A DNA stretch of 64,000 nucleotides from assembly GCF_003001995.1 (NCBI RefSeq), contig NZ_PVNB01000004.1, positions 62,001 to 126,000 on the forward strand, given 5' to 3'. Source of the stretch: Orenia metallireducens (lineage in GTDB: Bacteria; Bacillota; Halanaerobiia; Halobacteroidales; Halobacteroidaceae). Both the position numbers and the translations under genes were made by a program. This document shows positions 1 to 8,632 of the stretch, piece by piece (positions within the stretch are counted from its first letter, which is position 1; each line of letters starts with the position of its first letter). Below the pieces are notes generated by a model that worked only from the letters and a program-made list of their open reading frames with translations, did not search any database and was not told the DNA's origin.

Positions 1-1
1 T

Positions 2-1351
2 AAAATTTTTAGAGATGATTTTAAGGACTTTGTAGTTTTAGCTACTGGAGAGATTATTTATAGTAAGGATAATAAAGAGGAGTTTGGTTCAGAGCTTTGG
101 AGTTATAGCTCTAAGGGTAAAGAGAAATTAGCAGTAACAGAGGAGCTTATCAGCGAAATCAGAGCTTATCGAGATAGATTTATAGTAGTTGCTAAGCAGA
201 GGGTCGGTTCTTGGAATATTAACTATTTAGATTTAGAGCAGGATAAAGTATCTTTAGAACCGATTATCAAGACCCCTTATACAGAAGAGTTTATCAAGGT
301 GATAGGTGATAAGATTTATTTTACAGCCAATTATGATGATCACCATTCGGTTTATAGCTATGATTTATTATCTAAAAGGTTAGCTCAAATTACTACAGGT
401 GCTTATAGTGTAGATGGAATACCCTATCAAGATAAGTATTATTTTGTTAGTTTAACAGCAGATGGAGAAGGGGTTTATAGAAAGAACTTAGATTTTAAAT
501 CTGTTGCCATACCAGAAGTAGAAGAAGAAAGAGCTTTAAATATAGATTTTGATGGCAAAGTTAAAGGAGGAAGTGCTGGACTTAAGAGTTTAAGTTACTT
601 GTTTAAGCCCTATCTAAGATTTCCATTCTTGATGGGCGAGGATGCTTTGGGTCAAAATTATTATCTGCTTAATTATTTTGATGATTTTTCTTTTACCTTT
701 GGCACTAAACTATTAAATTCATTGAATTTAGCAGTAAGTAACTTTGAAGATGATGAAGAGGATAATCAGAGAAGTACAGAATTGTCTTTGGACTATCCAC
801 TTTATTCATCTAAATTAAGTGGTTTATCATCATTGAACTTAGGTTATAGTACAGACTTTGATGAAGACTCGAATCCAAAATTGGCCGTCTTCTTCTCTTA
901 TCCTAGACAGGATATTTCATTATCATCAGAGGTCAATCTAAAGGTTGATGATAGTATTAATACAACACTTAATTATCGTTATACCTTTAATAACAGTAGT
1001 CTAGCCTTTAAAGCTAAAAGGTATGATGATTTTGATAGTGAAGAGAGCATCCGTTCCTTTGATTCAGCAGAGGTCGATGATGGGTATCAACTTAGTGTAG
1101 ACTACATTCATAAATTAACAGAGGTTAGAAGTGGTTCATGGAGTCCTAATATCTTCCTTGGTGATATCTATGGTAGTGTTTTTATAGATTATGCCCATGA
1201 ATTAGAAGATGATAATCATGACCTTTCTGGAGGTTACGAATTTTTAGTTGAGATGGGTCTCTTTAATTATCTCTCTGTAGTACCTAGATTAGGAGTGACA
1301 ACTGATGGGCAAGAGGTCAAAGGCTATTTGGGAGTTAAGATGGATCTTTAG
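2..1351 (+). CDS. Propeller plus outer-membrane barrel protein, 5'-truncated by window edge
   Basis: The reading frame is open from base 2 without an obvious start, so the gene begins before the window; 449 residues are visible. The first ~190 residues are short beta strands with repeated Y-aromatic/D-G turns (for example ANYDDHHSVYSYD), like TolB/WD40-type propeller blades. The last ~260 residues alternate hydrophobic and polar residues in long strands with acidic turns (DSNPKLAVFFSYP, NTTLNYRYTF), typical of an outer-membrane beta-barrel; the protein ends at ...GVKMDL, without a terminal Phe. The architecture is inferred from strand patterning, not from a recognised family motif. It fits the diderm envelope indicated by the heptose genes at 55-57 kb. 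A perfect palindromic terminator follows. Confidence 0.6.
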   Translation, partial: KIFRDDFKDFVVLATGEIIYSKDNKEEFGSELWSYSSKGKEKLAVTEELISEIRAYRDRFIVVAKQRVGSWNINYLDLEQDKVSLEPIIKTPYTEEFIKVIGDKIYFTANYDDHHSVYSYDLLSKRLAQITTGAYSVDGIPYQDKYYFVSLTADGEGVYRKNLDFKSVAIPEVEEERALNIDFDGKVKGGSAGLKSLSYLFKPYLRFPFLMGEDALGQNYYLLNYFDDFSFTFGTKLLNSLNLAVSNFEDDEEDNQRSTELSLDYPLYSSKLSGLSSLNLGYSTDFDEDSNPKLAVFFSYPRQDISLSSEVNLKVDDSINTTLNYRYTFNNSSLAFKAKRYDDFDSEESIRSFDSAEVDDGYQLSVDYIHKLTEVRSGSWSPNIFLGDIYGSVFIDYAHELEDDNHDLSGGYEFLVEMGLFNYLSVVPRLGVTTDGQEVKGYLGVKMDL

Positions 1352-1381
1352 AAGGATAGGATTAGATAGAAGTATATGAAT

Positions 1382-1419
1382 AAAAAAGCCATTTGGAGAA
1401 TTCTCCAAATGGCTTTTTT
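1382..1419. terminator. Perfect palindromic terminator
   Basis: A 38-bp perfect palindrome with stem AAAAAAGCCATTTGGAGAA and its complement, A-rich on one side and T-rich on the other, ends the envelope gene. It could act on both strands. Confidence 0.85.
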
Positions 1420-1520
1420 ATTATCTCTTAGCATAAATAATCCATTTTAATTTAAACTAAAGACTTAGAAACACGATTTTCTTATAAGTAAATATAATGG
1501 AAAAAAGAGGTGGTAAATTT

Positions 1521-2705
1521 ATGATAAATATGAAAGTAGAGGCTTTAGAGATAAAGGATGAGATTATTAAGATTAGGCGAGAGATTCATGCCAACCCTGA
1601 ATTGGGCTTTGAAGAATGGGAGACTGCAAAGCTAGTAGCTGATTACTTAAGGTCTTTAGGCTTAGAGGTAGAGGAAGGGGTAGCAAGAACTGGAGTTGTA
1701 GGCTTTTTAGAAGGTAAGAACAGAGACAAGGTAGTTGCTATTAGAGCAGACATGGATGCTCTACCAATCAAGGAGCAGAATCATTGTGACTACAAATCAA
1801 ATAATGAAGGGAAGATGCATGCCTGTGGTCATGACTCCCATACTGCAATGGTCTTAGGTGTAGCCAAGTTACTGACTAAATTCAAAGAAGAACTAGAGGG
1901 GAGCGTCAAATTCATCTTCCAACCAAATGAGGAGCAGACTGAAATGCCTGGTGGTGCAGAGACTATGATTGCAGAAGGGGTGTTAGAAAAGCCAAAGGTA
2001 GAAGCTATCTTTGGAATTCATGTCAATCCACAGCTAGAAGTGGGAACTGTAGGAATCAAAGAAGGTCCTATTATGGCTGCTACCGACAAGTTTAAGATAA
2101 CTGTCAAAGGTGAAGGTGGTCATGGTGCGGCTCCCCATGAGACTATTGATGCAATCATTATCGCTGCTGATATAGTTCAGAATCTACAGTCGATAGTTAG
2201 TAGAAGAATCAGTCCAGTAGAGCCAGCTGTCTTAACTATTGGTAAGCTGTGTGGTGGTGAAAGCTATAATGTCATTGCTGATGAGGTCAGGATAGAAGGG
2301 ACAGTTAGAACTGTAAATCCAGAGGTCAGAGATAAAGTACCTTTATTGATGGAACAGACTATCGATGGAGTTACCGATATTTTTGGTGGTGGTTATACCT
2401 TCGATTATCAATTTGGTCATTCAGTCTTAGAGAATGATGAGCAGTTAACTGCTTTAGTTACCCAAGTAAGTAAGGAGTTAATTGGCGCAGATAATACAGT
2501 TATCTTAAAGAATCCCTTGATGGCAGGAGAGGATTTTGCTAGTTATGCCAAAGAAGTACCAGGTTTCTTCTTACACCTAGGAGTCAGTAATTCTGATAGA
2601 AAGATCTATCCTTGGCATCACCCTAAGTTCAATCTTGATGAAGAGGCATTGCCTATTGGAATGGCTATCTTAGCTAAGTCTGCTATGGAATATTTAAGTA
2701 AATAA
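1521..2705 (+). CDS. M20-family amidohydrolase (hippurate / N-acyl-amino-acid hydrolase type)
   Basis: A 394-residue M20D metallopeptidase-type amidohydrolase that probably hydrolyses N-acyl amino acids in the cytoplasm; the exact substrate cannot be read from sequence. Visible motifs are RADMDALP, the metal-binding HACGHDSHTAM, the bridging QPNEEQ region, the dimerisation-domain GHGAAPHETIDAI and the C-terminal AGEDFASY with GVSN.DR. An in-frame ATG exists at 1497, but GAGGTGG at about 1506-1512 sits correctly for the ATG at 1521, so I place the start there. It is a single gene, followed by the promoter of the permease unit. Confidence 0.9.
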   Translation: MINMKVEALEIKDEIIKIRREIHANPELGFEEWETAKLVADYLRSLGLEVEEGVARTGVVGFLEGKNRDKVVAIRADMDALPIKEQNHCDYKSNNEGKMHACGHDSHTAMVLGVAKLLTKFKEELEGSVKFIFQPNEEQTEMPGGAETMIAEGVLEKPKVEAIFGIHVNPQLEVGTVGIKEGPIMAATDKFKITVKGEGGHGAAPHETIDAIIIAADIVQNLQSIVSRRISPVEPAVLTIGKLCGGESYNVIADEVRIEGTVRTVNPEVRDKVPLLMEQTIDGVTDIFGGGYTFDYQFGHSVLENDEQLTALVTQVSKELIGADNTVILKNPLMAGEDFASYAKEVPGFFLHLGVSNSDRKIYPWHHPKFNLDEEALPIGMAILAKSAMEYLSK

Positions 2706-2755
2706 TGAAACTATTGATTCAATAATGAGATAATAATCAGCCAATCTCCTATAAT

Positions 2756-2784
2756 TTGACATTAGATAAAGATTATCATAAGAT
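2756..2784 (+). promoter_or_regulatory. Sigma-A type promoter for the small-peptide/permease unit
   Basis: TTGACA at 2756-2761, a 17-bp spacer and TAAGAT at 2779-2784, about 30 bp before the ribosome binding site of the 55-residue peptide gene. Confidence 0.6.
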
Positions 2785-2830
2785 AGAAATAAGTAATAAT
2801 AATAATTACTAATTAAGGAGGTTGGCTAAA

Positions 2831-2998
2831 TTGACTACAAATAAAATTATAGGATTAGCCATTATCATAGGTGGTTATGGATTAATTTGGTTTCTATTAT
2901 TAAAATCTAAAAATATAATTGAAATTATAAATAAAAAAGAGTTAAAGAATTTAGATGAGATAGAGGATGAGTTAGATTTGAAGGTTGGTGATAATTAA
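2831..2998 (+). CDS. 55-residue single-pass membrane peptide, TTG start
   Basis: A strong AAGGAGGT at about 2815-2822 precedes TTG at 2831. The frame runs 55 codons to TAA at 2996-2998, whose last base is the A of the permease ATG (TAATG overlap). The peptide starts TTNKIIGLAIIIGGYGLIWF, one hydrophobic helix of about 20 residues, followed by a charged acidic tail (KKELKNLDEIEDELDLKVGD). I recognise no family. The overlap implies translational coupling to the amino-acid permease, so it may be an accessory subunit or a translation-priming leader. The good ribosome site and stop-start overlap are the evidence that it is real. Confidence 0.65.
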   Translation: MTTNKIIGLAIIIGGYGLIWFLLLKSKNIIEIINKKELKNLDEIEDELDLKVGDN

Positions 2999-4380
2999 TG
3001 GCTGAAGAAACAGACAAGCAACCTGAATTATCCCGTGATTTAACTCTATTTCAAGTAACGATGATGGGAGTAGGGATGATGATTGGGGCTGGCGTTTTTG
3101 TAGCTACAGGTATAGCTATAGGGGTTTCAGGTCCTGGTGGAGTTTTAATTGCTTTTATTCTCAATGGTTTACTAGCCTTCTTCTCTTCTATGACTTATGC
3201 TGAATTAGCTTCTGCAATTCCCAAGGCTGGTGGTGGATATACTTATATTAATGAAGCCTTTGGTGGAATTATTGGTTTTATGGGAGGCTGGTTATCATGG
3301 TTTGGACATGCTATATCTGGGAGCCTTTATGCAATTACCTTTGCTAAATATTCGAGTTTATTATTAGAAGGTATAAATTTCTTTGAAAAATTTAGTTTGA
3401 ATCAGAATCTATTTATGAGAGTTACTGCTGTGATAATAGCATTAGTTTTTGTATTTATTAATTATAAAGGCTCTTCTGAGACGGGGAATACAAGTGTTTA
3501 TATTACTCTAGGTAAGTTATCAGTTTTAGGGTTGATTGGAGTTGCTGGTATTAGAGCAGCTTTTTTACAGCCCGATAATTTCAGTAATTTTTCTCCCTTC
3601 TTACCCAAAGGTTGGGGTAAGATACTGGTAACTATGGGCTTTACCTATATTGCTTTTGAAGGTTATGAGGTGATTGCTCAAGCTGGAGAAGAGACAGTTA
3701 ATCCTAAGAAGAATATACCTAAAGCTATCTTTTATTCTTTAGTGATTGTAGTGAGTATTTATGTAATTATTGCTTTTGCTACAATCATAGGTGTTGAGAC
3801 AGGCGAAATAGCAGTCTGGAAGTGGTTTGAGCAAGAAGGTACAACTGGCTTTGCCAATGCTGTTAAGCATTTATTACCCTATGGTGGAATAATGGTATCT
3901 GTTGCAGCTTTATTATCTAGCACCTCAGCACTGAATGCTACCACTTACTCTTCCACTAGAGTTGCATATGCAATGGGTAAGAATGGTAGTCTACCAAAAA
4001 AGATATCGAAAATATCTAAAAATAGTAAGACACCCCATATAGCCTTATTATTGTCGTCAATTATTATAGTTTTAGTAGCAGCTACTTTACCTGTAGAGGA
4101 TGTTGCTGCAGGAGCAGATATAATGTTTTTGCTAATCTTTATGTTTGTAAATTTAGCTGTCTTTAAAATACGTAAAGAGCAGGGTAATGAATTAAATTAT
4201 GGCTATCTGATGCCTTATTTTCCCTTTGTACCGATTGTAGCTATTATTATGCAATTTATCCTTTCAATCAGATTGTTTGATTTAAGCATAATAGCTTGGG
4301 TAACTAGTGGGATTTGGATTGGATTAGGATTACTTATGTATTTTATTTTTCAAGATAAGGATGAAGCTAAGGTGAATTAA
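2998..4380 (+). CDS. APC-family amino acid permease
   Basis: A 460-residue polytopic membrane protein of the amino acid-polyamine-organocation superfamily. The N-terminal helix carries GVGMMIGAGVFVATG, the unwound substrate-binding TM1 signature of the family, and TM6-like FTYIAFEGYEVIAQAGEE is conserved in the YfnA/CAT-like subgroup. About 12 hydrophobic segments are visible, consistent with full length. Its start overlaps the stop of the preceding 55-residue gene. The transported amino acid cannot be assigned. An SLC12-like transporter of the same superfamily follows after 67 bp, with its own ribosome site. Confidence 0.88.
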   Translation: MAEETDKQPELSRDLTLFQVTMMGVGMMIGAGVFVATGIAIGVSGPGGVLIAFILNGLLAFFSSMTYAELASAIPKAGGGYTYINEAFGGIIGFMGGWLSWFGHAISGSLYAITFAKYSSLLLEGINFFEKFSLNQNLFMRVTAVIIALVFVFINYKGSSETGNTSVYITLGKLSVLGLIGVAGIRAAFLQPDNFSNFSPFLPKGWGKILVTMGFTYIAFEGYEVIAQAGEETVNPKKNIPKAIFYSLVIVVSIYVIIAFATIIGVETGEIAVWKWFEQEGTTGFANAVKHLLPYGGIMVSVAALLSSTSALNATTYSSTRVAYAMGKNGSLPKKISKISKNSKTPHIALLLSSIIIVLVAATLPVEDVAAGADIMFLLIFMFVNLAVFKIRKEQGNELNYGYLMPYFPFVPIVAIIMQFILSIRLFDLSIIAWVTSGIWIGLGLLMYFIFQDKDEAKVN

Positions 4381-4447
4381 GGTTTATTTCAATAATTTCA
4401 CAGAGAGAAATATTAATTGAAAAAATATAAATAAAGGGGGATTGGTA

Positions 4448-6679
4448 ATGGCTAATTCTAAAGTTGATGTAGAAAATAATGAGAACAAGAGCTTAGGAGA
4501 ACAAGCTAAGGGGAAGAAGGATGAATCTCAGCTATTTGGTACCTTTGCTGGTGTATTTACACCAACCTTACTGACTATCTTAGGGGTAATAATGTTCTTA
4601 AGGCTAGGCTGGGTAGTAGGTAATGCAGGGTTATTAGGTTCTTGGGGGATTATTCTTTTATCCTTTGGAATCACTACCTGTACTGCTTTATCCCTCTCTT
4701 CAATAACAACTAACATCAGAATTGGTGCTGGAGGGGCTTTTTCGGTTATCTCCCAGTCTTTAGGTCTTGAGGTTGGCGGAAGTATAGGAGTACCTTTATA
4801 TCTATCTCAGACCTTGGCTGTAGCAATGTATATCTTTGGTTTTCGTAGTGGGTGGCAATGGCTCTTTCCTAATCACCCAGCGATATTTATAGATTTGATT
4901 ACTTTTTTTGTTCTATTTACAATTGCCTTTATCAGTGCTAACTTTGCTTTTAAGATACAGCACTTAATTTTACTAATTATAGGAGCATCATTATTGAGTG
5001 TAGTTATAGCAGCTTTTATGGGTTCTATGCACTTTGATATTCAATGGATAGGGAAATTCCCAGGTTCCCCAGAGAATGATTTTTCAGGGATAGGCTTTTG
5101 GGCAGTTTTTGCAGTCTTTTTTCCTGCTTCAACAGGGATTATGGCAGGGGCTAATATGTCAGGGGAGCTTAAGAACCCTCGCAAGAATATCCCTTTAGGT
5201 ACCATGACTGCTATCGGTGTTAGTGTAGTAATCTATCTTGTTTTAGCTTATTGGTTAGCCCGCTCGGCATCGGTTTCAGAACTTGTTGAGAACTATACGG
5301 TAATGATTGATAAAGCTGCTTGGGGACCAGCAGTTTTAATAGGATTGTTGGGAGCTACTTTTTCATCAGCCCTTTCCTCTATTGTAGGAGCACCACGGAT
5401 TCTTCAAGCTCTTGGCAATCACAATATCTTACCTAAAGGAGAGTGGTTTGCTCGAAAATCCATTAATGGAGAGCCAAGAAATGCACTGTTTTTAACAGGA
5501 GCAATAGTCTTAGCTGCAATTATGCTTAGGGATTTAAATGTACTTGCTCCATTAATTACAATGTTCTTTTTAATCACTTATACTATGATTAATGTAGTAG
5601 TTCTAATTGAGCAGAGTTTGCAATTGGTCAGCTTTAGACCGATGTTTAGGATACCAAATTTTGTTTCGCTAGTAGGTGCTTTGGGATGTATCTTTGCAAT
5701 GTTTATCATCAATCCTACCTTTAGTATAGTTGCAGTAGCAATTGTTTTATTAATCCATGGACTTTTACTAAGACGTCACTTAAATGCTCCTTTTGGTGAT
5801 GTTAGAAGTGGTTTATTTGAGGCATTAGCTGAATGGGCAGCTAAAAAGGTACATGATTTAACTCTCCATCAAGAGAGGACTTGGAAAGCAAATCTACTCT
5901 TACCAATAGAAAATACAGCTTGGTTGGATAAGTCCTATAGCTTTGTTAAAGATATCTGTTATCCAAAGGGTTTTTTGAAGATAATAGGACTTGCTGATAA
6001 GGAAGATAAGGACAGGTTAATTGATGAACTATCAGATTTTACTGAAGGAATTAGAAAGAAAGGGATATTTGCTTCTTGGACAGTGATTACTGTCTCAGAG
6101 TTTAGTGAGAATTTAAAGGCTGGGATTCAGACCTTTGGAAGTACCTTCTTTAAACCAAATATCATCTTACTACAGATGCCAGAAGATCCAAAACGTGAAG
6201 ATGATATGAAAGAGCTGATTAAGATATGCCGTCAAAATGAGATTGGAGTGCTATTATTTGATGAGCATCCAGTTAAAGGTATGGGTAAAGAGGAGGATGT
6301 GAATCTCTGGTTTGAAAATCAAGGACCTGAGTGGGACCTTGATATGGAGCTAGATAACCAGGATTTAGCTATATTAATAGCCTATAAGCTTAAGCTCAAT
6401 TGGGAAGCAAACCTAAGAATGATTGCAGAGCTTGAAAGTCAAGAGTATAGCCAAGATGCTAAAGAATACTTAAGTCTGGTAGCAGAAATGGGCAGAATTC
6501 CTAATGTCAATGTATTTGCCAAAAAGCCTGAAGCTTATGATGAACTGCCAAAAGCAGATTTGCAGGTAATACCCTTACCAGAAGAGATTGATTTTGAAGA
6601 GTTGAGGGCATATAAGGATAAATTTAGATCTTCTTGCTTATTTACCTTAGATTCAGGTGATGAGAGTGCATTAGCTTGA
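4448..6679 (+). CDS. SLC12-like cation-chloride cotransporter / APC transporter with C-terminal domain
   Basis: A 743-residue protein: about 45 polar N-terminal residues, ~12 TM helices (residues ~35-440), then a ~280-residue cytosolic C-terminal domain. The TFAGVFTPTLLTILGVIMFL segment and GANMSGELKNPRKNIPLGT are hallmarks of the SLC12 (Na-K-Cl / K-Cl) branch of the APC superfamily; the C-terminal part (LLLPIENTAW, LLQMPEDPKRE) resembles the SLC12 C-terminal domain. Salt or ion transport would suit a halophile, but substrate and direction are unproven. AAAGGGGG at 4433-4440 fits the ATG at 4448; the TTG six bases upstream is too close. Confidence 0.82.
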   Translation: MANSKVDVENNENKSLGEQAKGKKDESQLFGTFAGVFTPTLLTILGVIMFLRLGWVVGNAGLLGSWGIILLSFGITTCTALSLSSITTNIRIGAGGAFSVISQSLGLEVGGSIGVPLYLSQTLAVAMYIFGFRSGWQWLFPNHPAIFIDLITFFVLFTIAFISANFAFKIQHLILLIIGASLLSVVIAAFMGSMHFDIQWIGKFPGSPENDFSGIGFWAVFAVFFPASTGIMAGANMSGELKNPRKNIPLGTMTAIGVSVVIYLVLAYWLARSASVSELVENYTVMIDKAAWGPAVLIGLLGATFSSALSSIVGAPRILQALGNHNILPKGEWFARKSINGEPRNALFLTGAIVLAAIMLRDLNVLAPLITMFFLITYTMINVVVLIEQSLQLVSFRPMFRIPNFVSLVGALGCIFAMFIINPTFSIVAVAIVLLIHGLLLRRHLNAPFGDVRSGLFEALAEWAAKKVHDLTLHQERTWKANLLLPIENTAWLDKSYSFVKDICYPKGFLKIIGLADKEDKDRLIDELSDFTEGIRKKGIFASWTVITVSEFSENLKAGIQTFGSTFFKPNIILLQMPEDPKREDDMKELIKICRQNEIGVLLFDEHPVKGMGKEEDVNLWFENQGPEWDLDMELDNQDLAILIAYKLKLNWEANLRMIAELESQEYSQDAKEYLSLVAEMGRIPNVNVFAKKPEAYDELPKADLQVIPLPEEIDFEELRAYKDKFRSSCLFTLDSGDESALA

Positions 6680-6704
6680 TAACTTATAATAAATCCAATA
6701 GTAG

Positions 6705-6734
6705 TTGATTTATAATTTAACTCTCTGGTATAAT
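6705..6734 (+). promoter_or_regulatory. Promoter of the TSCPD gene
   Basis: TTGATT at 6705-6710, an 18-bp spacer and TATAAT at 6729-6734, ahead of AGGAGG at about 6753. Confidence 0.6.
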
Positions 6735-6766
6735 TGAATCAGTTAATAATTTAGGAGGTCGTTAGA

Positions 6767-7006
6767 ATGCAAGTCTTTAAAACAAGTGGAGTATGTGCCA
6801 GAGAGATTAGATTTAAGATTAATGATGCAAAGATTATTGAGAAGGTAAAGTTTATTGGAGGCTGTAGTGGTAACCAATCAGCCATTGCAGCTTTAGCAGA
6901 GGGGCAGACTATTGAGCATGTTGCTAATAAATTAGCAGGGATTGAGTGTCGTAATGGAACATCTTGTCCTGACCAGCTAAGCAAGGCTTTGAAAGATTTG
7001 CTATAA
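6767..7006 (+). CDS. TSCPD-domain protein (TIGR03905-like)
   Basis: A 79-residue small protein with the conserved pattern of the TSCPD family: FIGGCSGNQSAIAALAEGQ, then a C-terminal CRNGTSCPDQLSKAL that gives the family its name. Three Cys residues (GGC, ECR, SCP) could bind metal. The same domain occurs at the C terminus of some ribonucleotide reductases, but the function of the stand-alone protein is not established. The length is typical. It has its own promoter and AGGAGG site and is followed by the methionine-transport leader. Confidence 0.85.
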   Translation: MQVFKTSGVCAREIRFKINDAKIIEKVKFIGGCSGNQSAIAALAEGQTIEHVANKLAGIECRNGTSCPDQLSKALKDLL

Positions 7007-7024
7007 GCAATTTTTCAAAAGCTG

Positions 7025-7053
7025 TTGACAAATGATAAATAAATTGATATGAT
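7025..7053 (+). promoter_or_regulatory. Promoter of the met transport operon
   Basis: TTGACA at 7025-7030, a 17-bp spacer and TATGAT at 7048-7053. Transcription would begin just before the first SAM riboswitch at 7075. Confidence 0.75.
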
Positions 7054-7074
7054 ACTAATAACTTAAATAAGTAA

Positions 7075-7163
7075 CTCTTATCGAGAGAGGTGGAGGGACC
7101 GGCCCTATGAAACCCAGCAACCCCCCTGCAAGGGGAAAGGTGCTAATTCCTGATAGATAAGAG
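7075..7163 (+). ncRNA. SAM-I (S-box) riboswitch, first copy
   Basis: P1 is formed by CTCTTATC (7075-7082) and GATAAGAG (7156-7163). Between them lie the conserved S-box elements GAGAGGTGGAGGGACCGGCC, TGAAACCCAGCAACC and GGTGCTAATTCC. It has a compact P3, as in most members. SAM binding is known to stabilise P1 and allow the downstream terminator to form, shutting the operon off when SAM is plentiful. Confidence 0.97.
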
Positions 7164-7171
7164 AAGACGGT

Positions 7172-7203
7172 AAAACTTCTTCTCTTGTAGAAGAAGTTTT
7201 TTT
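7172..7203 (+). terminator. Riboswitch-controlled terminator 1
   Basis: A 12-bp stem AAAACTTCTTCT / AGAAGAAGTTTT followed by T residues. The 3' side of P1 (GAGAAG) can pair with CTTCTC inside the hairpin, giving the expected antiterminator. Confidence 0.92.
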
Positions 7204-7330
7204 AAGTTGGATGTGATACTTAACTGAGAAAAAGTATAAGTAGCAGGTTTTTGATAATTGCTCGTCACTCATCACTTGTTACTCGTTACTTTCATTAAAG
7301 CTTAACTTAAACTTTAATGACCATATAGAT

Positions 7331-7502
7331 TCTTATCAAGAGAGGTGGAGGGACTGGCCCGATGAAGCCCAGCAACCGGTAGTATATTAAGTCTGAGCTT
7401 GAGATTAAGTTTAAGTTAAGAGGCTATTCTTATTTAGACTTAGGCTTAAACTTAAACTCAAAATTAGGTTCTATGGCGGTGCTAATTCCTGATAGATAAG
7501 AG
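7331..7502 (+). ncRNA. SAM-I riboswitch, second copy with an expanded P3 arm
   Basis: P1 is TCTTATC (7331-7337) with GATAAGA (7495-7501). The core elements AGAGGTGGAGGGACTGGCCC, GATGAAGCCCAGCAACC and GGTGCTAATTCC are intact. The P3 arm, a few bases long in the first copy, is enlarged to roughly 100 nt by an AAGTTTAAG-type inverted repeat (about 7386-7470) that can itself form a long imperfect hairpin. The core is preserved, so it is probably still functional. Confidence 0.95.
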
Positions 7503-7516
7503 CAGGGAACTGATAG

Positions 7517-7554
7517 CCCCTCTTCTCTATTGGGTAGAAGAGGGGAATTCTTTT
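7517..7554 (+). terminator. Riboswitch-controlled terminator 2
   Basis: CCCCTCTTCT (7517-7526) pairs with AGAAGAGGGG (7536-7545), followed by AATTCTTTT, just upstream of metN. Confidence 0.92.
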
Positions 7555-7576
7555 AATAAGGAGAGAAGGAACTATT

Positions 7577-8632
7577 ATGATTAAGATCAATAATTTAACA
7601 AAGATTTATCAGAGTAAGGATAAGCAAGTAGTTGCTTTTGATAATATTAATCTAGACATAGGTGAGGGAGAAATCTTTGGAGTAATTGGACCAAGTGGTG
7701 CAGGAAAGAGTACCTTGATTCGTTGCCTTAACCTACTAGAAGAGCCCACAGCAGGAGAGGTTATTATAGATGGTCAAGATATCACTAAATTGAGTACCTA
7801 TAAGCTGCGTGAAGCAAGAAAAGAGATGGGAATGATCTTCCAAAGATTCAATCTCCTTAAATCAAGAACTGTAGCTGATAATGTAGCTTTTCCTCTAGAG
7901 ATTGCAGGCAAGACTAAAAGGGAGATTACTATTAAGGTAGCAGAACTATTAGAGTTGGTTGGTCTGGCTGACAAGGCTAATAATTATCCTAGCCAGCTCA
8001 GTGGCGGGCAGCAGCAGAGGGTAGGAATTGCTAGAGCTTTGGCAAATGATCCTAAGGTGTTGCTCTGTGATGAGGCTACTTCAGCCTTAGACCCAGAGAC
8101 TACCCACTCTATTTTAGAGTTATTAAAGAAGATTAATGATAAATTAGGGATTACTATTGTGATTATAACCCATGAAATGGAAGTTATTAAAGAGATATGT
8201 ACCAAGGTAGCTGTCTTAGATAAAGGAACTATTGCTGAGCATGGTGATGTGATTGATATCTTCACCAATCCTCAAGCAGAGGTTACTAAAAGATTTATTG
8301 AGAGGGTAATCAATGCTAATGTTCCAGAAGAACTATTATCTAGAGTAACTGTGGCTAATCCAGATAAAGGTAGGCTAGTTAAAGTATCCTTTATCGGTGA
8401 ATCAGCAGCTAAGCCGATGGTTTCAGAGTTGGTGCATAACTTTGCCATTGATGCTAATATACTTTATGGTAATATAGATAAGATTCAAGGAACACCTTTT
8501 GGAACATTGATTATTGAATTGACCTGTGAAAATCCATCAATAATAGAGGATGGAATTAACTATTTAGTTGAAGAATTAGAGGTTAAAGTGGAGGTGATTG
8601 AGAATGAAGGAAGTGTTCTCTCTTCTAATTAA
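7577..8632 (+). CDS. metN: Methionine ABC transporter ATP-binding protein MetN
   Basis: A 351-residue ATPase that energises methionine import at the inner face of the membrane. It shows Walker A GPSGAGKST (near residue 38), the Q-loop FQRFN, signature LSGGQQQRVGIARAL, Walker B VLLCDEATSALDP and the switch His in ITHEME. The C-terminal ~80 residues form the NIL domain that in known MetN proteins binds methionine and inhibits transport. The length is normal for the family. It is the first gene of metN-metI-metQ-metQ, controlled by the two SAM riboswitches just upstream. The metI start lies inside its 3' end. Confidence 0.97.
   Translation: MIKINNLTKIYQSKDKQVVAFDNINLDIGEGEIFGVIGPSGAGKSTLIRCLNLLEEPTAGEVIIDGQDITKLSTYKLREARKEMGMIFQRFNLLKSRTVADNVAFPLEIAGKTKREITIKVAELLELVGLADKANNYPSQLSGGQQQRVGIARALANDPKVLLCDEATSALDPETTHSILELLKKINDKLGITIVIITHEMEVIKEICTKVAVLDKGTIAEHGDVIDIFTNPQAEVTKRFIERVINANVPEELLSRVTVANPDKGRLVKVSFIGESAAKPMVSELVHNFAIDANILYGNIDKIQGTPFGTLIIELTCENPSIIEDGINYLVEELEVKVEVIENEGSVLSSN

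Noticed and set aside
2-1351. ATG-initiated start of the first gene at 299 (GTG/ATG)
   Set aside because: The same frame stays open to the window edge with continuing propeller-like sequence, so the visible ORF is the 3' part of a longer gene.
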